Source of the DNA: Niveibacterium microcysteis
Lineage (GTDB): Bacteria > Pseudomonadota > Gammaproteobacteria > Burkholderiales > Rhodocyclaceae
Assembly (NCBI RefSeq): GCF_017161445.1
Contig: NZ_CP071060.1
Span: 62,001 to 126,000, forward strand
Length of the DNA: 64,000 nt
Direction of reading: 5' to 3'
How positions within the stretch are numbered: position 1 is the stretch's first letter; each line of letters opens with the position of its first letter. Below, one piece after another: positions 34,998 through 43,082 of the stretch. A program made the translations under genes and the position numbers. The notes below the pieces were generated by a model. The model saw nothing but the letters and a program-made list of their open reading frames with translations. It did no database searches and was not told where the DNA came from.

Positions 34998-35932
34998 AGC
35001 AGGCACTTGGCACCGGCGTGCTGTGCGCGCTGGGTGCGGGCCTCTTGTGGGGGCTCGTATTTGTCGCGCCGCGGATGCTCCCCGACTATCCGCCGACCCT
35101 GCTTGCGTTCGGGCGCTATCTGGCTTTCGGGTTGATCGCGCTGCCGCTCGCCTGGCGCGACCGAGCCGCGCTGGCGCGCTTGCGTGCCGCCGACTGGCGC
35201 ATGGCCTTCGAGCTGGCGCTGGCCGGCAACATCCTCTACTACCTGTGTCTTGCGAGCGCGATCCAGCTTGCCGATGCGCCCCTGCCTACGCTGATCATCG
35301 GCACCCTGCCGGTGGTGATTGCGCTGTTGAGCAATGCGCGCGACGCCACCTTGCCCTGGCGCAGCCTGTTGCCGGCGCTGGGTCTGATCGGGCTTGGCAT
35401 CGGGCTCGTCAATCAGCAGGAACTCGCCCGCCTCGCGCCGGGCGCCGGGCGCCACTACGGCCTTGGCGTGCTGTTTGCGCTCGGCGCACTGCTGTGCTGG
35501 ACCTGGTATCCGATCCGCAATGCTCGCTGGCTCAAGCAGCATGCCACGCTGGGTTCCAGCACCTGGGCCACGGCGCAGGGGCTCGCCACGCTGCCGCTCG
35601 CGCTGTTCGGCTTTGTCGCGACGCTTGCTGTGGCGCGACCAGCGGGCTACGCGCTGCCGTTCGGCCCGCAACCGCAGCGCTACTTGATGCTGATGCTGGC
35701 GATGGGCCTGTTTGCATCCTGGCTGGGCACTTTGCTTTGGAACCGCGCGAGTCGTCTGCTGCCTGCCGCGCTGAGCGGCCAGCTGATCGTGTTCGAAACG
35801 CTCGCGGCGTTTGCCTACGCTTTTCTGTGGCGTGCGGAGATGCCCGCATTGCCGGCGCTGGCCGGCATGGCGCTGATGCTCGCCGGGGTTGTAGCGGCAG
35901 TCTGGGCGGTGCAACGCCAGCGTGGCGTGTGA
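34994..35932 (+). CDS. EamA-family (DMT superfamily) transporter
   Basis: 312 residues, ten predicted membrane helices in two EamA repeats (about 10-140 and 160-300). Inner-membrane exporter or permease of small metabolites such as amino acids; the substrate cannot be read. Seen: N-terminal CALGAGLLWGLVFVAPRML, LPTLIIGTLPVVIALLSNAR and, in the second repeat, LLWNRASRLLPAALSGQLIV. Starts inside the VanZ-like stop codon. Confidence 0.9.
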   Translation: MKQALGTGVLCALGAGLLWGLVFVAPRMLPDYPPTLLAFGRYLAFGLIALPLAWRDRAALARLRAADWRMAFELALAGNILYYLCLASAIQLADAPLPTLIIGTLPVVIALLSNARDATLPWRSLLPALGLIGLGIGLVNQQELARLAPGAGRHYGLGVLFALGALLCWTWYPIRNARWLKQHATLGSSTWATAQGLATLPLALFGFVATLAVARPAGYALPFGPQPQRYLMLMLAMGLFASWLGTLLWNRASRLLPAALSGQLIVFETLAAFAYAFLWRAEMPALPALAGMALMLAGVVAAVWAVQRQRGV

Positions 35933-35938
35933 GCGGGT

Positions 35939-36688
35939 TTAGTGGCGGCGCTGCGCGAGTTCGGCGCGCCGCAGCACGCTGTCGAGCGCTTCGTCTTCTG
36001 GCTGCAATTGGGCACTGCCGCTACGCGCACTGGCGATGATCTCGCCCCCGGTCCACTGCACCGGGTCGCCCGCCAGTTCATGCGCCAGTCGGGTGGCGAC
36101 AAGGTCTGCGGCGGCGCCGTCGGTCTCGGGCAGCAGCAGCGCGAAGCGCGCTCCTTCGAAGCGCGCAACGACATCGAGCGTGCGGGTACTGCCGAGTGCG
36201 ATGCCCGCCATGCGCCGCAGCACGGCGTCGCTCGCGACATGGCCGTGCCGCGCGACGATGGCGGCAAAGTCTTCGATCTCCAGCATCACGATCGCGAGCG
36301 GGTGGTGGTAGCGGCGGGCGCGGTCGAACTCGCGTTGCGCCATCTGCAGGAAGAAGCGGCGGTTGTAGGTGTGGGTGGTCTCGTCGATCTGCGACAGCCG
36401 GGCGAGTTCCATCCGCATGGACTCGAGCGTGTGCAGCAGGCGCAGGAAGGGCGCCACGCAGAGCGGGATCACGATCAGTGGCGCAAGCGCGGCGATCAGC
36501 AAGGGGGCGACGCCTGGCAGGCGCCCAACCACCACATAGGCCGCGAGCGTGAGCGCCAGCGACAGCAGCACCGCGAACGCGGTGGCAAGCAGCAGGCCGC
36601 GGCGCGGGCCAAGGTGCATCAGTGTGTCGGCGACCTGCCCCAAGCCGCTTCCTTGGGCGGGCCGAGCTGTATCGTGCAGTACGTCCAT
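35939..36688 (-). CDS. Membrane protein with a degenerate GGDEF domain
   Basis: 249 residues from the ATG at 36688, with a good AGGAG site. Seen: two membrane helices (about 33-52 and 62-84) and a GGDEF-type domain (about 97-240). The key motif reads EGARF (178-182) instead of GGDEF/GGEEF, the metal-site stretch reads LEIEDF instead of DIDHF, and DxLTGLxNRR has become ETTHTYNRR. All catalytic positions are therefore altered, so it is probably not a cyclase; such domains may act as GTP or c-di-GMP sensors. It is divergent from speD, 128 bases away. Confidence 0.85.
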   Translation of the reverse strand: MDVLHDTARPAQGSGLGQVADTLMHLGPRRGLLLATAFAVLLSLALTLAAYVVVGRLPGVAPLLIAALAPLIVIPLCVAPFLRLLHTLESMRMELARLSQIDETTHTYNRRFFLQMAQREFDRARRYHHPLAIVMLEIEDFAAIVARHGHVASDAVLRRMAGIALGSTRTLDVVARFEGARFALLLPETDGAAADLVATRLAHELAGDPVQWTGGEIIASARSGSAQLQPEDEALDSVLRRAELAQRRH

Positions 36689-36816
36689 GCGGACTCCTGG
36701 CTGGATCGGGGCGGCGAGCACCACGTTGACGGCGGAGCCCGCTGACCCTATCAGCATACTGCGATCTGGCGCGCTGCTGTGGCACCATCGCAGCCGGACC
36801 CCCACAAACTGCCGCG

Positions 36817-37206
36817 ATGCACGGACTTCATCTCACCGCCGACCTGCTCGACTGCCGCTGCGATCAGACGCTGCTGACCGATACCGGCGCGCTCGCCGCG
36901 GTCTGCCGGGCTGAGACGCTGGCGGCGGGGCTGACCGTGGTGTCGGAGCTGTTCCACCGCTTCCCTGCGCCGGACACCGCGCCCGCCGGCATCACCGGCG
37001 TGCTGCTGCTGGCCGAATCTCACCTCGCCGTTCACACCTGGCCGGAGCTCCGCGGGGTGACGCTCGATGCCTACGTCTGCAATTACTCGGCGGATAACTC
37101 CGCGCGCGCCGAAGCCTTGATCGAAGCCCTGCTGGCGCATTTTCAGCCGCAGCGCCTGTGTCGCAACCGGCTGCAGCGGGGCGCACTGATGCAGCCGCCG
37201 AGCTAG
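36817..37206 (+). CDS. speD: S-adenosylmethionine decarboxylase proenzyme (SpeD)
   Basis: 129 residues, the short bacterial (class 1b) type. Makes decarboxylated SAM, the aminopropyl donor for spermidine. Seen: the self-cleavage site ESHLAVHTWPE with Glu67-Ser68 (Ser68 becomes the pyruvoyl group), His73 and Cys88, spaced as in the Thermotoga enzyme (Ser63/His68/Cys83). It stands alone: no speE follows, and the gene ends tail-to-tail with the FtrA-like regulator, the two stop codons sharing CTAG at 37203-37206. Confidence 0.94.
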   Translation: MHGLHLTADLLDCRCDQTLLTDTGALAAVCRAETLAAGLTVVSELFHRFPAPDTAPAGITGVLLLAESHLAVHTWPELRGVTLDAYVCNYSADNSARAEALIEALLAHFQPQRLCRNRLQRGALMQPPS

Positions 37207-38192
37207 GGGGGCGTGATTGCCGCTGCGCCCGGTGCGTTGCGCATCCTGAAGCGTTGCCGGTAGGCGGCGGGTGACAGCCCCACTTCGCGGCGGAACGCAG
37301 CGCGCAGCGATTCCGGCGAGCCATAGCCGCACGCGGTGGCGATGGCCTCCAGCTGCGCGTCGCCCGATTCGAGCATCGCGCGGGCCCTTCCGATACGCAG
37401 CTGGCTGAGCCAACTCATCGGCGTGAGGCCGGTGGCGTCCTGGAAGCGGCGCAGGAAGCTGCGCTCGCTCATCGTGGCACGCCGGGCGAGTGTCGCGACG
37501 CTCAGCGGCTCGGCGATATGCGCTTCCGCCCATGCGAGCACCGCGTCAAAGCGCTGGCTGCGCCGCTGCGGGTAAGCGGCCGGGATGAACTGGCGTTGGC
37601 CGCCGTCGCGATGCGGCGTGACGAGCATGCGCTGCGCGACCCGGTTGGCGATTGCGCTGCCGTAGTCCTGCGCGATCAGGTGCAGGCCCGCATCGATGCC
37701 GGCTGCGCTGCCGGCCGCGGTGAGGATGCGGCCCTCATCGACATACAACACATCCGGGTCGAGCCGAACCTGCGGGAACAGTGCGGCAAAACGCTCGCAG
37801 TGGCGCCAGTGCGTGGTCGCGCGGCGCCCGTTCAGCAGGCCGGCATGGCCCAGCAGGAATGCGCCGGAGCAGATCGACATGAAGCGCGCGCCGCGCGCAT
37901 CGGCACGCTGCAGTGCGTCGCACAGTTCGGCTGGGGGCGGCGCGGCGTCGGTGGACCAACCGGGAATCACGATCAGGTCTGCACGGTCGATGGCGTCCAT
38001 GTCGCCGTCACTGGTCAGCCGCAGTGAGCCAACGGCCTGCGCCGCAGCCTCGCCGGCGACGAGGGTCTCGAAGCGGTACCACGGCACGCCCAGCTCGGGT
38101 CGCGCGAGCCCGAACAGCTCCGCGGCGATTCCCAGTTCGAACAAGGCAACGCGCGGATGCAGCACTGCGAGAACCAGAGGCGTGGCGTTCAT
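37203..38192 (-). CDS. GlxA/FtrA-type AraC-family transcriptional regulator
   Basis: 329 residues from the ATG at 38192. Seen: an N-terminal DJ-1/PfpI-like domain (about 5-170) with VAAAPLVLAV-type opening, SICSGAFLLGHAGLLNGRRA and TTHWRHCERFAALFP (typical of GlxA/FtrA), then two AraC helix-turn-helix motifs (about 225-320: EPLSVATLARRATMSERSFL and SQLRIGRARAMLESGDAQLE). The Cys in SICSGAF corresponds to the DJ-1 nucleophile position. Divergent from a rhodanese gene, which FtrA-like regulators often face; ligand unknown. Confidence 0.9.
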   Translation of the reverse strand: MNATPLVLAVLHPRVALFELGIAAELFGLARPELGVPWYRFETLVAGEAAAQAVGSLRLTSDGDMDAIDRADLIVIPGWSTDAAPPPAELCDALQRADARGARFMSICSGAFLLGHAGLLNGRRATTHWRHCERFAALFPQVRLDPDVLYVDEGRILTAAGSAAGIDAGLHLIAQDYGSAIANRVAQRMLVTPHRDGGQRQFIPAAYPQRRSQRFDAVLAWAEAHIAEPLSVATLARRATMSERSFLRRFQDATGLTPMSWLSQLRIGRARAMLESGDAQLEAIATACGYGSPESLRAAFRREVGLSPAAYRQRFRMRNAPGAAAITPP

Positions 38193-38194
38193 GT

Positions 38195-38229
38195 TGGCGG
38201 TAATGCACCGGTCTGTGTCGTTGCCGCCA
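38195..38229. promoter_or_regulatory. Inverted repeat in the FtrA-like/rhodanese divergent region
   Basis: Arms TGGCGGTAA (38195-38203) and TTGCCGCCA (38221-38229) match as an inverted repeat with one mismatch and a 17-base spacer. It lies immediately upstream of the regulator start, a position suited to autoregulation. Binding by the neighbouring regulator is inference. Confidence 0.4.
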
Positions 38230-38289
38230 CTGTAGCGTGCCGTCGTGCTTGGCCACAATTGCAGCACCCAAACCCGTTCGGAGCCCACC

Positions 38290-38715
38290 ATGCCAAGCCC
38301 GGTTGCAACTGTTCCAGCCGCGTCGCCCGATGAAGCCCTGCGCCATTTCGCCGCCCGCCTCGGTTTCGAGACCGATTGCTGGGATGTTCACGCCAGCCTC
38401 GCCGCCGGCGCGCCGGACTTCGTGCTGCTCGATGTGCGCAGCCCGGCGCTGTACGCTCAAGGGCATGTTCCGGGCGCAATCAACCTGCCGCACGGCAAGA
38501 TCACCGAGGGCGTGATGCGCCGCTTCCCGGCGCACGCGCTGTTCGTGGTGTATTGCGCCGGCCCGCACTGCAACGGCGCCAACAAGGCCGCGCTGCGGCT
38601 CGCCGGACTGGGCTTGCCGGTCAAGGAGATGATCGGCGGCATCACCGGCTGGGCCGATGAAGGCTTTGAATTCGCGACCGGCGAGCAGCCCGGCAAGGTG
38701 GCCGAACATGCTTGA
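38290..38715 (+). CDS. Rhodanese-domain sulfurtransferase
   Basis: 141 residues from the ATG at 38290 (GGAG 6-7 bases ahead). Seen: one rhodanese domain (about 15-130) with FVLLDVRSPALYAQGHVPGA and INLPHGKI, and the active-site loop VYCAGPHCNGANKAALRLAG, in which the first Cys is the persulfide carrier. It moves sulfur from thiosulfate or protein persulfide to thiol acceptors. Divergent from the FtrA-like regulator, and its end overlaps the DUF1272 start by 8 bases. Confidence 0.9.
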   Translation: MPSPVATVPAASPDEALRHFAARLGFETDCWDVHASLAAGAPDFVLLDVRSPALYAQGHVPGAINLPHGKITEGVMRRFPAHALFVVYCAGPHCNGANKAALRLAGLGLPVKEMIGGITGWADEGFEFATGEQPGKVAEHA

Positions 38716-38944
38716 GCTCCGCCCCAACTGCGAGTGCTGCGATTGCGACCTGCCGCCCGACAGCACCGAGGCCCGCATCTGCAGCTTCGAATGCACCTTC
38801 TGCGCGGACTGCGCCGATCACCGCCTGCAGGGCCTCTGCCCCAACTGTGGTGGCGAACTGCTGCGGCGCCCGCGACGCCCGGCTGAGAAGCTGGCCGCCA
38901 ATCCTGCATCGGACCATCGAATCCATAAGCCCTGCCCGGACTGA
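38708..38944 (+). CDS. DUF1272 zinc-finger-like protein
   Basis: 78 residues from the ATG at 38708. Seen: the DUF1272 pattern LRPNCECCDCDLPPDS, SFECTFCADCA and CPNCGGELLRRPRR, with nine cysteines in the first 50 residues that suggest two zinc sites. It overlaps the rhodanese gene by 8 bases, so the two are coupled. Function unknown; this pair with an FtrA-like regulator is a recurring arrangement, to my knowledge. Confidence 0.88.
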   Translation: MLELRPNCECCDCDLPPDSTEARICSFECTFCADCADHRLQGLCPNCGGELLRRPRRPAEKLAANPASDHRIHKPCPD

Positions 38945-39048
38945 CAGCTGCCGGGGCAGACGCCGCACCGCTCGTCAGCCGTTTGTCATAGGCGCTACCA
39001 GCTTCGCTACACTGCGCGCCCGAATCCAGCCTGCCGGAGCGCCGAGCA

Positions 39049-40389
39049 ATGCGAATCGAAGATCGAATGAATGCCTGGTGGGCCGGCCTGGCGGTTGTCG
39101 CCACGGCTTGCGTGCTGCTTGTGGCTTGCGGCGGTGGCGGCGCTGGCGACACCGGCAACACTGCGACGCCGGGCGGTACAAGCGGGGGCACCACGCCGCC
39201 TGCCAGCGGCCAGATCCCTGCCGAACGCCCTGTTCTCAACCCGGTCGCCGCGACCTCATGGTCGCCGTGCAGCGCTGAATACTTTGGCGGGTGTGAATTC
39301 GAGGGCCTGCGCGAGATCCGCTACGGTACCGACGGCAAGTGGGTGATCCAGCGCTACCTCAACAGCTTCCCCGGCTGGCATTGCAGCGCGGCCAACTTTG
39401 GCAGCGACCCGGCGCCCGGTGAAACGAAGCGCTGTGAAGTGTCGGACGTGATGATGACCGGCACCATCGCGGCGCCCAATGTCTGTTACGCCGGCGGGAT
39501 GTGCCCGCAGATCGACCTCTCGGCGATTCCGATGGGTACCGAAGGCTATGGCGAGCTGCGGGTGCAGCCTACTACCGACCTCGGCACGCCCTCCGCCGAC
39601 GGCGTCGGCGCATTCCGCACCATCTGTGGTTTCTCGCACATGGCGTTCGACGATCCGATCGTGTTTCCGGGCAAGCCCGGCATGTCGCACCTGCACGCCT
39701 TCTTTGGCAACACCGGCACCAACGCGTATTCCACCGCGCATTCGCTCGCCGGCAGCGGCAACTCCACCTGTGCGGGCGGCATCGCAAACCGGTCGGCCTA
39801 CTGGGTGCCTGCGCTGATCGATACGGTCAGCCATAAACCGATCGTGCCGAGCGACCCGATCTGGTATTACAAGACCGGCTACGGCGGCGTGAAGGCGGCC
39901 GATGTGAAGCCGATGCCCGCCGGCCTGCGCATGATCGCCGGCGACATGAAGGCCAAGGGCGCGCAGGACGTCGCCAACTGGTCCTGCCGCAGCTCGCCGG
40001 AACACTTCGCCACCATCCCGAACTGCGCGGTGGGCGACAACGTGCAGATGTCGGTGCGCTTCCCGCAGTGCTGGGACGGCGTCAACCTTGATTCGGCCAA
40101 CCACAAGAGCCACATGGCCTACCCCACCGGCAGCGGCTGCCCGGCCACGCATCCGGTCGCGCTGCCCGAGATCACGCTCAACGTGCTCTACCTCGTCCGC
40201 ACTGCCGACGCACCGCTGAACTGGCGCTTGGCGTCCGACGACTTGTCGCTGCCGGCCGGCTATTCGGTGCACGCCGACTGGTTCGACGGTTGGAACCCCG
40301 AGATCCGAGACACCTGGATCGAGCACTGCGACCAGGCGGCCGTGGATTGCCACGCCTACCTGCTGGGCGACGGGCGCACCCTTTACTGA
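39049..40389 (+). CDS. DUF1996 secreted lipoprotein
   Basis: 446 residues. Seen: a lipoprotein signal ending LLVACG (Cys27 from the ATG at 39049; a second ATG at 39067 is possible), a Gly/Thr-rich linker, and the DUF1996 domain with GAFRTICGFSHMAFDDPIVF, GKPGMSHLHAFFGNTGTNAY, CAGGIANRSAYWVPALID and YSVHADWFDGWNP. The His residues of FSHMAFDD, SHLHAFFGN and HADWFDG are the conserved family positions; the family is common in fungi, streptomycetes and some Proteobacteria, and its activity is unknown. A terminator follows. Confidence 0.88.
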   Translation: MRIEDRMNAWWAGLAVVATACVLLVACGGGGAGDTGNTATPGGTSGGTTPPASGQIPAERPVLNPVAATSWSPCSAEYFGGCEFEGLREIRYGTDGKWVIQRYLNSFPGWHCSAANFGSDPAPGETKRCEVSDVMMTGTIAAPNVCYAGGMCPQIDLSAIPMGTEGYGELRVQPTTDLGTPSADGVGAFRTICGFSHMAFDDPIVFPGKPGMSHLHAFFGNTGTNAYSTAHSLAGSGNSTCAGGIANRSAYWVPALIDTVSHKPIVPSDPIWYYKTGYGGVKAADVKPMPAGLRMIAGDMKAKGAQDVANWSCRSSPEHFATIPNCAVGDNVQMSVRFPQCWDGVNLDSANHKSHMAYPTGSGCPATHPVALPEITLNVLYLVRTADAPLNWRLASDDLSLPAGYSVHADWFDGWNPEIRDTWIEHCDQAAVDCHAYLLGDGRTLY

Positions 40390-40397
40390 CACCGCTA

Positions 40398-40431
40398 CCG
40401 CAGGCGGCCCACGCCGTCTGCGGCCGGTTTT
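40398..40431 (+). terminator. Intrinsic terminator after DUF1996
   Basis: Seen: an 11-bp stem (40398-40408 with 40413-40423, one G-T pair), a 4-base loop and a short T-run at 40428-40431. Confidence 0.7.
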
Positions 40432-40553
40432 CTGCAACCTGTTCCGCGTCGGCTGCAGTTCATCGCAGGCCGCTCGCGGCCATCAAGGCGCTCATCCATT
40501 CTTCACTCAACGCAGCACCGATGCTGCCCCCAAGTGAAAGACAGGAGACCGCC

Positions 40554-40754
40554 ATGAACGCCCTTCGCATCCGCCCGACCCAAGCCTTCGTCGCTGCCCT
40601 GATCGCTATAGCAGGTTTCGCCGCAACGGTAGGCAGCACGTTGGTTGGCTACCAGTCCGTCGCTTCGCTCGCGATTGCGGCCGTTCCGGCGATGCGTCTG
40701 TCGCAGCAGCTAGTGCAGACATCTGACCCGGCGCGAGCCAGAAAGGGCGCCTGA
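40554..40754 (+). CDS. Small hydrophobic protein of unknown function
   Basis: 66 residues. The ATG at 40554 has a good CAGGAG site 7 bases ahead, the main support that it is expressed. Seen: one hydrophobic segment (about residues 11-45, with AALIAIAGFAATVGSTLVG) and a polar C-terminal tail; no cysteine and no known domain. It could be an inner-membrane peptide or carry an uncleaved signal. It lies alone between DUF1996 and the esterase gene. I do not recognise it. Confidence 0.6.
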   Translation: MNALRIRPTQAFVAALIAIAGFAATVGSTLVGYQSVASLAIAAVPAMRLSQQLVQTSDPARARKGA

Positions 40755-40866
40755 CTGGCTTTAGGTTGCCAGCGGATGGCTGCTTTGTGGGGGCGTGGCG
40801 CACGTGGTTGATGTGCGCCATGCTGATCGCAGCCCTGGCCTTACGGACTAGCGGTGGTACTGGCGC

Positions 40867-42036
40867 CTAACACGGACCACCTGAAGGAAGTCTGGGTTCG
40901 CCGGAAATGCCGTAGCTGCCGTCGCCGAATATCGGTGCATGTAGGGAGTACCAGCATTGCATCTGGTGCGTTTCGGGGTCGGGACTGCCCAACCAAAATA
41001 TGGCCCCGAAGGGGTTCATGAAGCGGGAGTCGCCAAGATGTACAAGGGTGAACGGCGCGACCCCCCAGCCGTCACCGGTTTCCTTTAGGGTAGACATTGT
41101 GTCCTGTGAGACCTCCACCCAGCTATCGAGGGGGTGGCCGTTCCGGTCGTACGCCTTTGAGTAAAAGCGACCTGTGTAGCGCTCTGGTCCGTCGATAGGG
41201 GGGTGCTCGCTGCTGGCACTGCTGCGTTGTTGCGACACGAGCCAATCGGCAAGCGCCTGAGTGAATGCGAACCCGGCGGTCCCGATGTGGTCGGTGTCCG
41301 TGCGGCGGAAGTCCACGTTGCCGCCAGCCGCAGCGAGCAGGCCAGCCACATGCTCCGCATATTCGATCGGGACCGCGGTATCACGTGATCCGTGAAATAC
41401 CCTGAAGGGCGTTGCGGCAAGCGCTTTGAAGGCTTGGCCCCAGAAGCGATCCTCGTAGATGTGGCGATTCATCACCTCGTCATAGAGCCCGCCGGCGACA
41501 GGGGCGACGGCCGAGAAGCGGTAGGGCCAGCTCAGGCTCATGTTCCAAGCATTGATCGCGCCGAGGCTCATGCCGGTCAGGCTGACGCGGTTCGGGTCGA
41601 CCTTGTAGCGGGCCTGGACGTCCCGGATGGCCGCGTCGACGGCTTCGCGACGAAAGCCTTGGAACTCCTTGGACAAGGGCGCCACGACGATTGCCGCGGG
41701 GCGAACGCCGGATTGGGTGATCGCGTACATCAGGCCGTCGTTGCGGAGCATCGCCATTGTCTTCGGCTCCTCCGCCGACGGTGACGAACCGTGCAGGAAG
41801 ACGATCAACGGCCATTTCTTGTCTTCGCTGGCCTTGTAGTCGGGCGGCAGATAGAGGAGATATTCCTTGCTGGTCAGTGCTGCGAGTTCTTCCTTCGGCA
41901 GAGTCGTCACCAGCGATTCCGTGAGCGTATAGCTCGCTGCTTCTGGTGCCGCGGGAGTGCTGCCGCCGCCACTTCCGCCACAGGCAGCGAGCGCTGCGAG
42001 CAGAACGAGGGTGGACCATCGTGTCACGCATTTCAT
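40867..42036 (-). CDS. Secreted alpha/beta-hydrolase esterase (PHB-depolymerase-like lipoprotein)
   Basis: 389 residues. Seen: lipoprotein signal ending LAALAACG (Cys19), an esterase D/PHB-depolymerase-like domain (about 55-290) with LIVFLHGSS, catalytic Ser157 in TGMSLGA, Asp219 in GSRDTAVP and His250 in TDTDHIG, then a C-terminal beta-rich extension (about 290-389). GGAG precedes the ATG by about 7 bases. Codon use looks somewhat less GC-biased than its neighbours. The natural ester substrate is unknown. It stands alone, with 336 bases upstream before the cytochrome gene. Confidence 0.85.
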   Translation of the reverse strand: MKCVTRWSTLVLLAALAACGGSGGGSTPAAPEAASYTLTESLVTTLPKEELAALTSKEYLLYLPPDYKASEDKKWPLIVFLHGSSPSAEEPKTMAMLRNDGLMYAITQSGVRPAAIVVAPLSKEFQGFRREAVDAAIRDVQARYKVDPNRVSLTGMSLGAINAWNMSLSWPYRFSAVAPVAGGLYDEVMNRHIYEDRFWGQAFKALAATPFRVFHGSRDTAVPIEYAEHVAGLLAAAGGNVDFRRTDTDHIGTAGFAFTQALADWLVSQQRSSASSEHPPIDGPERYTGRFYSKAYDRNGHPLDSWVEVSQDTMSTLKETGDGWGVAPFTLVHLGDSRFMNPFGAIFWLGSPDPETHQMQCWYSLHAPIFGDGSYGISGEPRLPSGGPC

Positions 42037-42372
42037 CGATTTCTCCGTTTCGTTTGAGAACTTCGCGCGTGCACAGCCGAATCACGATTACCTTCTGCGA
42101 GGCAATTCCGAGAATCCGAAAATATAGCCAAATGACATAGGCAAAACGTTGGTGTGTGTCGTCCCCCGTGACGAAGTTAGCGCCTTGGTGCAGATCGTTC
42201 TGCAGTGCTGAAGCCCGTCTTGCTCAACTGAGCAACGAGTGGGTACGCACGATGCTAAGCATGGTGGACACGGGGTCTCGTTTCGTGATGGCGAGGGTCA
42301 TGTTCGCAATGCGACCAGATTCGTGTGTCCGACGCGTTCGAGCGATGGCTGGCTTTCTATCGGCAGCCCGGA
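42037..42372. other. 336-base intergenic stretch between esterase and cytochrome c genes
   Basis: Lower GC than its surroundings, especially 42100-42150. It should hold the esterase promoter (minus strand). It contains a palindrome at 42221-42236 (7-bp arms around AC). A plus-strand open frame at 42156-42440 runs into the cytochrome gene, has no ribosome site and matches nothing I know. I see no complete gene. Confidence 0.6.
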
Positions 42373-43014
42373 TCAGGGCGCAGGCAACTGCGACAGAAAA
42401 TCCGCCAGCGCTTCCAGATCCGACTCCGCATACGGCTTGAGCACACCGACCATGTTGGCGTTGGAATTGCCGCGCTCGCCGCTGCGGATCAGCTTGAGTT
42501 CGCGCAACAGGTAGCCGTAGTGCTGGCCGACGAGGCGCGGGTTGAACTGTTCGGCGATGCCCTCGCCGTTTGCGCCGTGGCAGCGCGCGCAGTCCTGGAC
42601 ATACAGCGATCGGCCGCGGCCGATCATCGTACCTGGCCCCTTGCCGGTGGGGCCGGCTACGGGCAACGAGGCAAGGTAGCTGGCGACATCGGCGATCGCG
42701 TCGAGTGTGAGATCCGGGTCGTCCAGAATCGGCGCCATCAGCGGGTTGTTGCGTTTGCCGGTGCGGATGTCGAGCAACTGCTTGCGGATCACGGACGCAT
42801 GCTGCCCGGCGAGACGCGGAATCGTGCCGCTGCTGCGCCCTGACGCATCCTTGTGATGGCATCCGGCGCATTCCGCGAATACCGCCTTGCCGCGTGCCGG
42901 ATCACCTTTTTGCTGCAAGGCGGCGTCGAACTGGGGGCCGCTCAGCGAGGCCGGCACTTCAGCGAGGACAGGCGTGCTGGCCAGCATCGCCAAAACGAAG
43001 ATCATGCTGCGCAT
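42373..43014 (-). CDS. Dihaem cytochrome c (c4-like)
   Basis: 213 residues. Periplasmic electron carrier with two c-type haems. Seen: a signal peptide (1-18, ending PVLAE) and two haem sites CAGCH (49-53) and CARCH (142-146), each heading a class I domain; NPLMAPI and NANMVGVL carry likely Met axial ligands. The layout (two similar halves, about 200 residues) fits cytochrome c4 and related dihaem proteins that donate to terminal oxidases. The next gene downstream of the promoter side (43083-43598) encodes a thioredoxin-fold-like protein on the same strand. Confidence 0.9.
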   Translation of the reverse strand: MRSMIFVLAMLASTPVLAEVPASLSGPQFDAALQQKGDPARGKAVFAECAGCHHKDASGRSSGTIPRLAGQHASVIRKQLLDIRTGKRNNPLMAPILDDPDLTLDAIADVASYLASLPVAGPTGKGPGTMIGRGRSLYVQDCARCHGANGEGIAEQFNPRLVGQHYGYLLRELKLIRSGERGNSNANMVGVLKPYAESDLEALADFLSQLPAP

Positions 43015-43082
43015 GGATACGATGCTCCTCAGGGTTTGCTGCGTTTTGGGCGGCGGATGGGCCGCGTGCCGGGCGAGTTGGC

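Noticed and set aside
38255..38270. Possible sigma-54 promoter upstream of the rhodanese gene
   Set aside because: The GG-to-GC distance is one base short of the strict spacing.
42156..42440. 94-codon plus frame in the AT-richer gap
   Set aside because: No ribosome site, runs into the cytochrome gene on the opposite strand, and no similarity recognised.
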